A DNA stretch of 64,000 nt from Montifringilla adamsi (taxonomy: Eukaryota > Chordata > Aves > Passeriformes > Passeridae). The first letter of the stretch is position 1. Each line of letters begins with the position of its first letter. The stretch is from contig JAGGNK010008892.1 of assembly GCA_017590115.1 (NCBI GenBank), positions 3,355,383 through 3,419,382 of the forward strand. The letters run 5' to 3'. The notes under the pieces are model-generated. The model had not been told where the DNA came from. It made no database searches and saw only the letters and a list, made by a program, of their open reading frames with translations. The position numbers and the translations under genes are program-made. Positions 34,805 to 45,622 of this stretch are shown here, piece after piece.

Positions 34805-37800
34805 AGACCATAAGACATTTACCCAGAAAGTATGCTCAGAGGGAAAGAGGCCAAGGGATTAGCTAATTGTACCTGGTGCAGAGGGCCTTCAACAAAGTTA
34901 TTCAGAAAAGATTTCACTTCCTGACCTATAGAACCTTGCTGAGTACAAGGAAGAATACAAGGACACCATGACACAATGTAAGCACTGAACATGAGATTCC
35001 TGTATTTTCTGCATTAGGATATTGATTACAGTTTGATCAGTGCTATCTATCTTGTGCTCTCCTGGTCATGCTGTCCTACCAGACAGAGAGGCAAACATGA
35101 GTATTTCATCAAGCACTAAACTCCTCATGGGTAGAGAATAAATGAGCTTTCGATCAACTCATCAAGGTTACCATGTCCTCCAAAACTTCTACACTGGGGC
35201 GCATGAGAGAGCTTTTCCATTCAGAATGGATGCTGCAAATAGAGTCCTACCTAGCAACATCTTAAAAGCACCAGGGTAGGCAGTGAGTCTAGCTTCCTAA
35301 TGGGGAGACAAGTCAGAATTAATTTCGCAACAGAATTCACAGCATGCTCAGAAAATGCAAATATGGGAGTAAATGGCCACCACCAGTGGTGATTTCTCTT
35401 TCCCCTTTCTTGTAGCCACTATTTTCACTCCTTGATTTCCCTTATGACCCAGTCCTTCAGCCTCTCATGAGTGATGTCTTATTCTCCAGGAATGTCCAGC
35501 CCCTAAAAGGAAGCCAAAAGCTAATTAGTGAGATTTTCCAGTCACTGTGTTTATGGTCATTTGGTGGGAGCTCTTTCCTACTATTCTAGAAAATCTTTTC
35601 TCCTGTCAATGCAGTGTCCCTCTGGGCACTGTAGGGAGTTTCTCCCTCTACACAAGATGCATATTTTGGCACAAACACAAAGCCCAGAAAGGTGAGGGGA
35701 ACATAACATAAAGAAAGTGCCAGAACCTAAAAAATCTGAAAAACATAAGAGGCCACATTATTGTAGGGCAGTATTCATTTTGCAATTACTTCATTACTCT
35801 GCAAAAAAGCCCAAAGGGAGCAATAAACTATTTATCCTCAGCAAACAAATAATTGAGGATTCGGGCACTAATAAGAATATAGCAGAAGGTTTGGGAGGGA
35901 GTCATGTAAAGCCTTATTAACATGACAAAAAGGGACAGAAATACCTTTACATTTTGCTATCTCTCCTCCCATCAATTCCTGCTTCTCACAGCCCACCAGC
36001 ACGACACCAAGTTTTGCAAGGAAGCACCTGGACTTGCAAGGCCAGGACACTTGTCAGGATATCTCTGGAGACCTGAAACTTGATAATGTCTAGCACAGGT
36101 TGAAACTTTACTGTTTGCCTATAAATCAAAGCAAGTTTTTCCTGCCCCAAGATCTATTAGCTTCTCCTTTAGTAGAAAAACTTGGAATAAATTAAGCTTG
36201 TATTTTGTAAAGATGGGTGAGGGATGAGGAGATCAGCATGAAACAGGGGTTGATGGTATACAGATACACACAAAATAGAATAGGGCATCTCTAATTGTAG
36301 CATAGTGTCATAAACTATGCTCTTGCCCAGGTCAGGTAAATGATAATGTCCCAGGTTAAGCCTAGTACTTCTCAAAAATACCACTAAATGTCCAGATCTT
36401 TCTTTTTAAACAACTATCACATTAACTGGCAGATCATCCATTTCTGATGTTGTAGTCCAGTGTTGATACAGCTAGAAAATTAATTATACTTATAATTAGT
36501 GGAGATATATGGTAACTGTATTAAATTAGAACTTCTGATCTAAGGCAGAACACAAGTTAGTATTTTGTTCAAAATTTAGAACTTTTGAAAATCTCACCTA
36601 ATATGGGTAATAATACTGTATACTGCAACAGAGATTCCAATTAGCTTTTTATATAAAAAAGGAGCTGTCACTATAACTATTTTTAAAATTCAGTTATTTT
36701 AATGTCTTTGAATAAATTGACAATAAAACACCTAATGATCAACAGCACTACATAAATGCTAGTGAATTACAGAAGACAGAAACTGATAGAAATAGCAAGA
36801 TAAAATGATTCCATTTTACACTTGCCATATGTGGGTTTGTTTCCAGCCAACTACCAAAATAAGTAAATTGTTTTGTTATGAGACTATGCTACAAACAAAG
36901 GTCTTCAGAAATGTCACAGTTTATAGTGACTAAAAATGCTGAAAGGAGATGATCAAGATAAATTTTTCTATTTTGAACTCCCTTACTAACAAAATCTATT
37001 ATACTGAATCCAAAACCCCTTTAAAATATTATTTTGCAAGAATTAGTCTGCTTAGTTTTTTATTGATTTCCCTAAATACTGGCAGTTAAACAAAGCTGAC
37101 CTTTGTCGGGGTTGTTTTTAATCAGTTGTGCTTTCTGAGTCCCGAGTATCAATGTATATTCATCCTCCCTACTGCAGTCTCAGATCTTACTGGGAAAGTT
37201 TTGCATTTGTTAAGATCTGGCTAAACAGAGTGTTAGTTACCTAACACTTGATGTTATGAGGCCTTGGTTTAGTTGCTTGTAACTGCCAAAGTAGTAATTT
37301 GAATTTAAATTTTCTGTGCCATTTCACCTCAGGCTGACACATTTTACAATGTCAGCATAGATATCTCTGTCTTTTCTGATTAATAGCTTACAGACAATGA
37401 TATTATTTTCTCAGTGCTAAAAAAAACTTACACTTGTTTGCAGACGTTCAGTACCCTGACACTTCAGAACTGCACACCAAATGCTACAGTAGCCCCAGTA
37501 GAGAGAATTTTTTTATGTTTCCTAGGTAATTTGTGCTGGTAAGATGGAAAATGACCTAATATAATAAAGCCTACAATGGCTAGCTGTGTATACCCAGTAC
37601 ATATTAGAGATTAGTACATAAATTTCTTGATCATTTCATCCACACTGAGCACGTCCTACTAAAGGCTGAACTGGGCTGATGGGGAATTCCTTTCCAAATA
37701 CAGGAGGCAGATTTTAGAGATTTAGAGCAGAGGGTCTGTAGCCATTAGGCACTTAACAGTACCAAGGCAGGGCATCCCAAGTTCCATCATTCCTCAGGTA

Positions 37801-37896
37801 TCAGCAAATAGTCATGAAATCCCTTTCCAAAGTGGTTGTCTCATTTTGCCTTTAGAGGCTGGTTGCAGTAAAGCATAGCTGCCTGTTGTTAAGGTC

Positions 37897-37960
37897 ATTT
37901 AGCTCAAATGGTAAAGGTCTGCACAAGCTAAGTTCCAGCTCTGCTAATGATCCATGTGAA
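37897..37960 (+). repeat. Weak tRNA-like (SINE head?) remnant
   Basis: TTTAGCTCAAATGGTAAAGG (37,898-37,917) looks like a pol III A-box of tRNA type. About 15-20 bp downstream, AAGTTCCAGCTCTGCT is a poor B-box match. This could be an old tRNA-derived SINE seen in sauropsids, or chance. Confidence 0.3.
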
Positions 37961-37964
37961 ATTT

Positions 37965-37994
37965 ATTCCATCATGTGGTTCCACATGATGGAAT
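37965..37994. repeat. Perfect inverted repeat, 14-bp arms, 2-nt spacer
   Basis: ATTCCATCATGTGG (37,965-37,978), spacer TT, then its exact reverse complement (37,981-37,994). It lies just right of a weakly tRNA-like stretch. Such a tight perfect palindrome could extrude a cruciform or fold as an RNA hairpin; its origin is unknown. Confidence 0.97.
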
Positions 37995-40900
37995 TAACAT
38001 AGGAGATTACACATAAAGAGATTTTGTTAAAAGAATATTATGGCTACAAAGTCAAACACTTAAAAATTTAAAATACTAAAATGCACATTTCCATGAAATC
38101 TTAATTCATTCTTTTCCTGTTGTTCACATAGAGCACAAGATGAGCAACAGGTCAAAATTGTGGGTACAGTCAGGCTCCAGAAAATCAGCTGCATTATTTA
38201 CCTTGTACTTTGCAGAGGATGCTTACTTAATTGTTGCGCTGAAGAGGACTATGCAGCTTAAAAAAAGGACAATTATATCAATTTTTTATCAGCCATTCAT
38301 GTACCATGCAAATATTTTGAAAAATTAAACCTAGTTTCATGAGTGATGCAAATCTTACCACCATCAAAAATGCTTCATGATGTGTGAATTTAGGGCTTTT
38401 CTTTGCCTGTGTTTATCTCAAAGAGATAGAAAATTACTTCATGTTTCTAGGAGTGTGGGACTGGTACACCCTGCTCAAGACTCCTGATAATATGGTTAGC
38501 ATACCTAGCACCATTTTATGAGGCAAAGTCGTTCTCTGTGACAGAGCAAGTTGGGTATGAGTTCCTTTTCCCCTCATTATCAGGGCCTGAAGTTCCTGTG
38601 AATCCAGTACACAAAGCAAAGAGATTTCTTCTCCCCCTCCTTGCCAGTATCAACATTCCTGGGCACCTGGCTGATTACTTCCCTCCTTACTGGCCTGGAA
38701 AGTGCCAAATCCCAGACATTGTCACAGGACAGGGAAGCCTAACAGCACACAGAGCACTGTCTACAAAATCAAGCAGCTGCAAGTCCTAAGTGGAGAACTT
38801 GGACAAGAAATGCTGATAGAGACTGAGACCCATGACCCTCCCATGGCCAAGGATGTCTCCACAGTCATTTGCTGCCTGCGAGGATTAAGTGACTTGGGAT
38901 TCTTTATATGATTTTTGAGTCTAGGTTATACTGGTTATATTGACACAGGAAAATGTGTATTGAGATCCAGTCTGATCTGCAGAGGTCTTGGTGACTAGAA
39001 ACCATAAATTAAGCTAGGGTCTAGGTGATCTGAAATAATAAATTTTATTATAAATTCTGTGTTAAGCTACTTATAAATTGTACTACATTGATTTTGCTTG
39101 TAGAAATCCTGTGCAATTCTAATAACAAATTCTGTGCTACACTAGCCTTAATATCATATTGAGAAAAGTTTTAATTGTAACTACATTTTAGTGTCATCAT
39201 CACTGTGCCAAGGGTCTCTAAAAGAATCTGTCTGTCGCTTTAGTGTGCTACAGGGTTTTAGTCCTATCAAAATTAGTAATAGATTATAATTATTGTAATA
39301 TGTAAGCAATCAGCTTCATACCCAGACAGAAACTGGACTGTGAAATAAACTGTTAATTCACAGTAGAAAAAAATGTAGACGCTAGGTTATACATACACTG
39401 CCTATACAGCAGCTTAAACCATGAAAATTTCAGCTCTAACATGTAGTGACTTGGGCTTCATTTCCACCATTCTTGGTGTCACTTGTCCTTGATGGAATTA
39501 TAGCTTTCACTTACAGTGGTGATTATTGATTTTCCATAAGTCTGCATGCAAATAATTAAATTGATAATTCTGGCTTATACATGATTGATGAACATTAAAA
39601 TCCAGCGCCTCCCGAAGCTTGGAAATGTTTCTCTCCTAGTGATGCTACAATTGATCTTGAATTGATCATCTGAAGTTTGACTCCATAATTTCTTTAATGT
39701 TGTTTTCATCTTACTATTGAACAGACTAGCTGTTTAGATTATCACAGTAAATTTTCCAAAATCAAAACCTGGGTTCTTCTTCTGATAAAATAGGCACTCT
39801 TTGAAATAACCTACTGTCTTCCAACAAAAAAAAAAGTACATATTGAAACAAGTAATTTTATTTACCTGACCCTCAGGATTAGGTACCTTAGCTTTCTGTA
39901 CTGTGCCAGCAGAAAATTAAATGCCCCAGTCAGAATCTCAGAAAGGATTAGTGGTGAGCTGCACAACAATGCATAATGGGAGTGAAATGTGAAATGCTCT
40001 TGAACCTAGGTCTTGCATCTTAAAGGCGAGAAGTCAGAGTACCAGGTTAGTGAGTCCTGCCCCTTCTTGTCTGCTATTTTTCTGGAACCATAAATCTTGT
40101 GCTCCTTTCAGCACAAAGGCTTAGAGCCAACAGGAGGAAAAGCACTGTCCCTACCTCAAGCAGTTAGTTAACTGTTAGGGTAGGTTCTCAGGGAGGAAGA
40201 TGGCATAATTGAACTTTCTTAAGCAAACCACTGGCTTAGAGGGTAAGACAAGAGCTCTAGCACAAGGTAAGGTAACTACCATATAAAAGGTGGTTACATT
40301 GTACAATCTCATTTGAAGAAGAAATTAGTTATGATGTCTTGTAGTTTTCAGTCCTGAAACTCTTGTATGGTATAAAAATCCATTGTTAAACAGCTGCAAT
40401 ATTCCTACCCAGAAGTGGCAGTATTTTAGCCATGAATAAGCAGCCACCTGGGATATATGTAACTGAAAAAAGGGGAGAGGATCTGATTATTCATGAAATA
40501 TTTTTCTATCACCAGGACGAATGACAAGAGCCAAAAGTAGTGGTTTTTTTCCCCATCATTTCCTATGCTGCCTAAAAAAACCCAGGTAAATCATAATAAT
40601 ACCTTTCCATAACTTCCTTGTTCTTTCCCCTATGAGCAAATGCAGACATACACAATGGGCTTAGCTTTGCTATCTTGACAGGAAGCCATCTCCCCAACAA
40701 GAAAACACAAAAATTATCAACAGAGTGGATTTTCACTTGGTGCTACGATGTTTTTCATATTAAAATCATAAGCTCTCCCTTAGAAGGGTCCATAATAAAC
40801 TCAACAGGTAATTTGTATTTGAAGTTTGGTTTCTTCCCTTGTGACCATCTTTAAGAGACACTTGCTTTTAAATTAAGCAGAGGAATGACTGGCAGCTAAT

Positions 40901-42544
40901 ACAGAACGAGATACATTCTCTTACTCGATATTACCAGATACTTTATACCATTTTTTAAATATCTGAAAATGCAGTGATTTTTTTCTTTCATTTTTTTCCA
41001 TTTCACTTGCATTCTCTTTTCTATGAGCCATAATAATCAGAGGAGTGGATTGAGAGCTGTCGCATAGAGACAGCCTCCCTCAGTACCTGCCCTGCATACT
41101 AATTAAGTGCTTCCAGACTGCAGGCTGGGACATGGATTCAGTCTTACAAGTCAGCCCAAGGCTGAAAATGAAAATGAAAAGCTATAAACCTCACTCAGCA
41201 GAATGGGAAGCATAAGGTTGCTGGGATGTTGTATTGTGCAAGTTACATTCATGAAAACAGTGAAAAGGACTAAAAGAATCTGCTGTGATAAAAAATGCAA
41301 TGGATCAGGAAGATTTCTTAGGAGAGCTGGGTATGAATTCCAGCTACTGATATGCTTTCATTTAATCTGCAGTATCTGCCATCTCATTGTTCACTCCCCC
41401 TTTTTTAAGTAACTGCTCAATATATTACATAGAATAGGAATAGTTAGTATTGTACCTTGTGGCTCCCCACTATTAACCTTTTGTCATGTGGAAAATCTAA
41501 CAGTTCTGCATTTTAGTCTGCATCTAATTCATAAAAGTATTACCTCATATCTGTGATTTTAATAGCCTTAATAACTTAGTCTGAAGTTTTGCCTGTGAGA
41601 TTCATGATTAGTGAAGGTATAACTCCTTTGCTCTATAGTATCCCTTCCTACTCTGAACCAGCAGACATCCAATGGGAAGACTGAAAACATCAGGCAGCCA
41701 GGAGTTTCCTGTGCAATTTCTGGGCAAAGAAGCTCAGACTAAGCAAAGTTAAAGCTGATTGTTGAGCTGAGTGGAGAATGCAACCAGGGAGAGGTATGGC
41801 ACTGTTCTTAAATACTGGTTCTTCTCATAGCTTGGTTATGGAAGACTGAGTTTGCTTCCTTGTTCAGAATCGTAGAAGGAGTGAGAGATTTTGGTTATTT
41901 ACATTTTGTTTCAGTTGTGTCTGCCTCTTGCATCTGGAAAATAAGCTCTAGCTTCTCTATTTTGCATGCAGAAGCAGCTTGGGGTTCAAGTATTCCTTGA
42001 AGTAAAAGAAGATGACATTTTTTCCTTCCAGCAATAAATGTGGAAGAGCTCTATTAATGTGCATGTTTACCACACATCCAGAAGACATAAATCTCGTTTG
42101 ATGAGCTGTTGGCAAACCAGAGCTACGGTAGAAATGTCCTCCCACCTTTGCGGTGGAAAGATACTGTGAATGTCACAATTTCTAGGGGCTCTTCTGGGCA
42201 CAAAGCTGGTAAGTGAACTGCCCTGGAATGAGAGATACCATCTGGATAAGCCTATTCTGATTATGTTTGACTCCTAAAGCCCAGGATTGGATGTCCTCAA
42301 TTTTTTTTTTTTTATTTCTTTAAATGGAAAAACTCTGTGAGAATGAACACATTTTACCATGAAAGTGATGCTGTAAGATCTTCCTGGTGCACAAAAGAAG
42401 CACTGTAACCTGGCTGACAGAAATGGGAGCTGGTTAATGTAAATGGTAGGTCATAGCGTACTGATTGCAAAGTTTTCTCTATGTTGGCATTTTTCTCCTG
42501 AGAAACATGGAAGTTTAAAAACAGTTCATTACTCTTTAAAGTAG

Positions 42545-44525
42545 GGGAAGTAGGCAGAGCAATGCCCCCCTTGGCTTATCTGAGAACTTCTCGGTCTGCT
42601 CAAAACCAAAAAAGAAGAATATCAAGAGATAGAAAACACCCATTGAGAACTACAAAAGCATTCCCAGTGTGTGCAGAGGTGCTGTTAGAAAAGCAAAACC
42701 TTACCTCAAATTGAAATTGCCCAGAAATGTCAAAAAACACAAGAAAGTGTTCTTCAGGTATGTAAACAATAAGCAGAAACAGAAGGAAGATATTGGCCAA
42801 TTGTTAAACAGGAGAGGTGAATCTGTCACCAACAACACTTAAAAGGAAGAGGTTCTCAATGCTTTATTCACACCTGTCTTTACCATGCACTGTTGGGGTG
42901 CATGCCTTGGGAACAAAAATCCAGGTTGATGCAAACACAAACTTACCATCAGTTGATGCAAACACAAACTTACCATCAGTAAAGAAAGAGTTGGTATGTC
43001 AGCTATTACAGGAGCTTGATCCCCACAAATTGATGGACCCTGCCAATAATCACCCCAGGGTAAGAGAGCTGTCTGATATCATTGTAAGGCTGTTTTCCAA
43101 ATCTTTGAGAAGTCATGGAGACCATGGGACATCCCAGAAGACTGGAAGAAGGCTAATGTCACCCTCATCTACAGGAAGGGCTTAAAGGAGGATCCAGGAA
43201 GTTATAAGCCCATCAGTCTTACTTGAGTCCCGGGGAAAGTTATGAAAGAATTTATCATAGGGTCTATCACAAGTCAGATGAAACGTGTGATTGGGAAAAG
43301 CCAGCACAGATTCACCAAGGGCAAGTCATACCTGACAACCCTGATCACCTCAATGACAAAGTAACCTGTTTGGCTGTTGTGGGGTGAGCAGTGGACATTG
43401 TCTACCTGGATTTTTCCAAGGCTTTTGAAATTATTTCCCACAGCTTCCTCCTAGAGAAATTGGTGTAATCTGTGTGGTGGGTGGGGAACTGGCCAACGGG
43501 TGACACCCAGAGGCTGGTGGTGATTAGCTCCCTTTCCAACCAGCAGCCTGTCACCAGTGGGGTTCCCTTGGGATTGATATTATGCTAAACACTGTTTAAT
43601 ATCTCTATTAGACATCTGAAAGATGGGATCAAGCGTACTTTGCCAAAGTCTGCCAATGATACCAAACTGATCAGGGAACTGGACTCTTCAGAAGGGAGAG
43701 CCAACCCTGCAGGAAGATCTGGATGGGCTGGAAAAGTGGGTTAAGAAGAACCTTAGAAAGTTCAGCAAGGACAAGTGCAAGGTCTTGCACTTGGAAAACA
43801 CAATCTAGGAGTGCAGCATAGGCTGGTATCTACTGGGCTGGGGAGCAGCTCTGTTGAAGGGGTCTGGGAGTCCTGATGGACAGACCCTCAATCTGAAAGA
43901 ACAGTGTGCTGCTACAGCAAAGAAAGCCAACAGGATGCTGGGCTGCATCAAAAAGGGCATCAGCAGCAGAGATAAAGAAGTCATTCATTATCCCACTCCA
44001 CTCAGTGTTTGTCAGGACACACCTGGAATGCTGTGTTTAGTTTTGGTCCCTGCTATACAAAATAAAGATGTGGACAGGCTGAAGAGGGTCCAGAGAAGAG
44101 CCACAAAGATGACCAAAGGGCTGGGAAGCCTTCTGTGTAAGGAAACTCTAAAAGAGCTGGGTTTGCTCAGCATGAGAAAAGAAGACTGAGAGGAGACTTT
44201 ATCATCATGTGCCAGTATTTACAGGGCAAAGAAGATGGAGACCCCTTTTTTTTTCAAGGGGTTCCATGGAAAAGATGAGGGTTAATGGGTACAAGTTAAT
44301 CCTGGGGAGATTTCCGTAAGATACAAGAGGAAAGTTTTCATGATTCAACAATCAACCATTGGAATAGTCTCCCCAGGGAAGCTGTGGATTTGCCAGTGTT
44401 GGACAATTTAAGATTTAGCTAAACAGAGTGCTGGGCCATTTTGTCTAGACCGTCCTTTTGCCAAAAAGGGTTGGGCCAGATGATCCTCAAGGTCCCCTTC
44501 CAACTTGGTATTCTATGATTCTATT
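42545..44525 (+). mobile_element. CR1 LINE, 5'-truncated, 3' end intact
   Basis: A plus-strand copy of an avian CR1 non-LTR retrotransposon. Decayed ORF2 runs through the segment before the reverse transcriptase (42,664-42,830, motif FFRYVNNKQKQKEDIG). Reverse transcriptase motif A, YLDFSKAFE, lies near 43,406-43,429. Later conserved blocks include a cysteine-poor tail encoding NRMLGCIKKG (about 43,930-43,960). The 3' terminus has GTTGGGCCAGATGATCCTCA and the typical ATTCTATGATTCTATT end (44,510-44,525). In-frame stops (for example TGA at 43,224-43,226) and frameshifts make it non-functional. The 5' part of ORF2, including the endonuclease, is absent, as is usual for CR1. Confidence 0.93.
42925..42978 (+). 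repeat. 27-bp tandem duplication inside the CR1
   Basis: Two perfect adjacent copies of a 27-bp unit beginning GTTGATGCAAACACAAACTT (42,925-42,951 and 42,952-42,978). The unit length keeps the local frame, giving VDANTNLPS twice. It is a private, probably recent, slippage or repair duplication after insertion. Confidence 0.95.
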
Positions 44526-45282
44526 ATTTAAGAGTTGCTCGGGTTTTTTTCATTGGAAACCAATCATGACTTTTGGAAAAGGGCAAAAGAAGAACACATT
44601 CATCAAAGTACTGGATCCAGTCTTTGATGTGTTGATGGAAAATGCATCAAGTCCAAACTTCAAATGCTTATTTTGTACTTTAAACTCTCTTTCTCTCATA
44701 TAGATAATATCCAAAGTGCATATCATTCTTCAGTATAAAATTAACAAAATAATGTAACCTGTGTATTCTGTTGTGGACATAGCTTGATCTGTCCACACTA
44801 AATTTTAGAAGCTGTCTAAGCACATGTAAACTAGAGCTCTTTTGAGACCCCAAGTGGCCTCTGTCAAAGAAAGAATCTGAAATGGGGGAAAATAAAGTCT
44901 TATTTTGACAGAGATTCTGAAAATAATGTTTCCCAGAAGGCATGAACTACCCTACTGTAAAAATGATTTCTAATAAGCAAGTCCTCTAGATATGCACCTG
45001 CAGACATTAACAACAAAGATAAAATAAAACCACTACTAAGCATTTAATGATAGTCTAAGGACTAATGAAGGTCTGAAGGATTACAAATCGAAAGGCAATG
45101 GTCACAGCCCACTGAGAACATGATGTACTTTCTTGTCTTACTGAGAAATAGGTGGAAATTATTCAGAAGCCGAGACTCAAATTCATCCTCCATATTGAAA
45201 GGATGCACTACTGTTCTCTAGTAGAGCATGCAGAATTTCCTTCTACTGAGGTGTTTGTCCGAATTGCAGAAATTTAAATTGA

Positions 45283-45351
45283 GTGTATATATATATATAT
45301 ATATATATATANNNNNNNNNNNNNNNNNNTATATATATATATATATATATA
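45283..45351. repeat. (TA)n microsatellite containing an 18-base N gap
   Basis: TA repeats run on both sides of N bases at 45,312-45,329, then change into ACACAC and, after ACG, TGTGTGTG. The N run marks unresolved sequence, so the real repeat length is unknown. Confidence 0.97.
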
Positions 45352-45488
45352 CACACAACGTGTGTGTGTGCTTGGGAAAAGAATACAGGAATTGAAACTC
45401 TTTCTCCTGGCAATGTCTTCTATGATTGACATTTTCACAATGGTCATGTATTACTCTTCATGGGTTTTTTTTCACAGATAAAGGCAGT

Positions 45489-45622
45489 TCATCACAGAAT
45501 ATTCTGAATTGGAAAGGACGAGGATAATTGAACCCAACTCTTACATGAAAGGCCCATGCAGGGATCAAACCCACAACACTGGCATTATTAGCACCATGTT
45601 CTAATCAGCTGAGCTAATCTCA
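45489..45622 (-). mobile_element. tRNA-Ile-derived SINE with CR1 3' tail (TguSINE1-like), minus strand
   Basis: Read on the minus strand, the head at about 45,622-45,551 shows TTAGCTCAGCTGATTAGA, the loop GTGCTAATAATGCC, the B-box-like GGGTTTGATCCCTGC and GGGCC. The CR1-like tail runs down to ACAGAATATTCTG near 45,493-45,510. It matches tRNA-Ile better than the copy at 1,943 (intact GTGCTAATAA loop and GATCCCTGCATGGGCC), so it may be younger or slower-diverging. Confidence 0.87.

Larger units (their letters stand above)
34810..42544. other. Intergenic stretch without recognised genes
   Basis: AT-rich non-coding DNA between the solo LTR and the CR1. Apart from the palindrome at 37,965 and the tRNA-like remnant beside it, I see nothing that can be supported. 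Confidence 0.5.

Noticed and set aside
42817..44189. Two plus-strand frames (122 and 111 codons) that look like host genes
   Set aside because: They are fragments of the decayed CR1 ORF2, identified by reverse-transcriptase motifs and the CR1 3' end.
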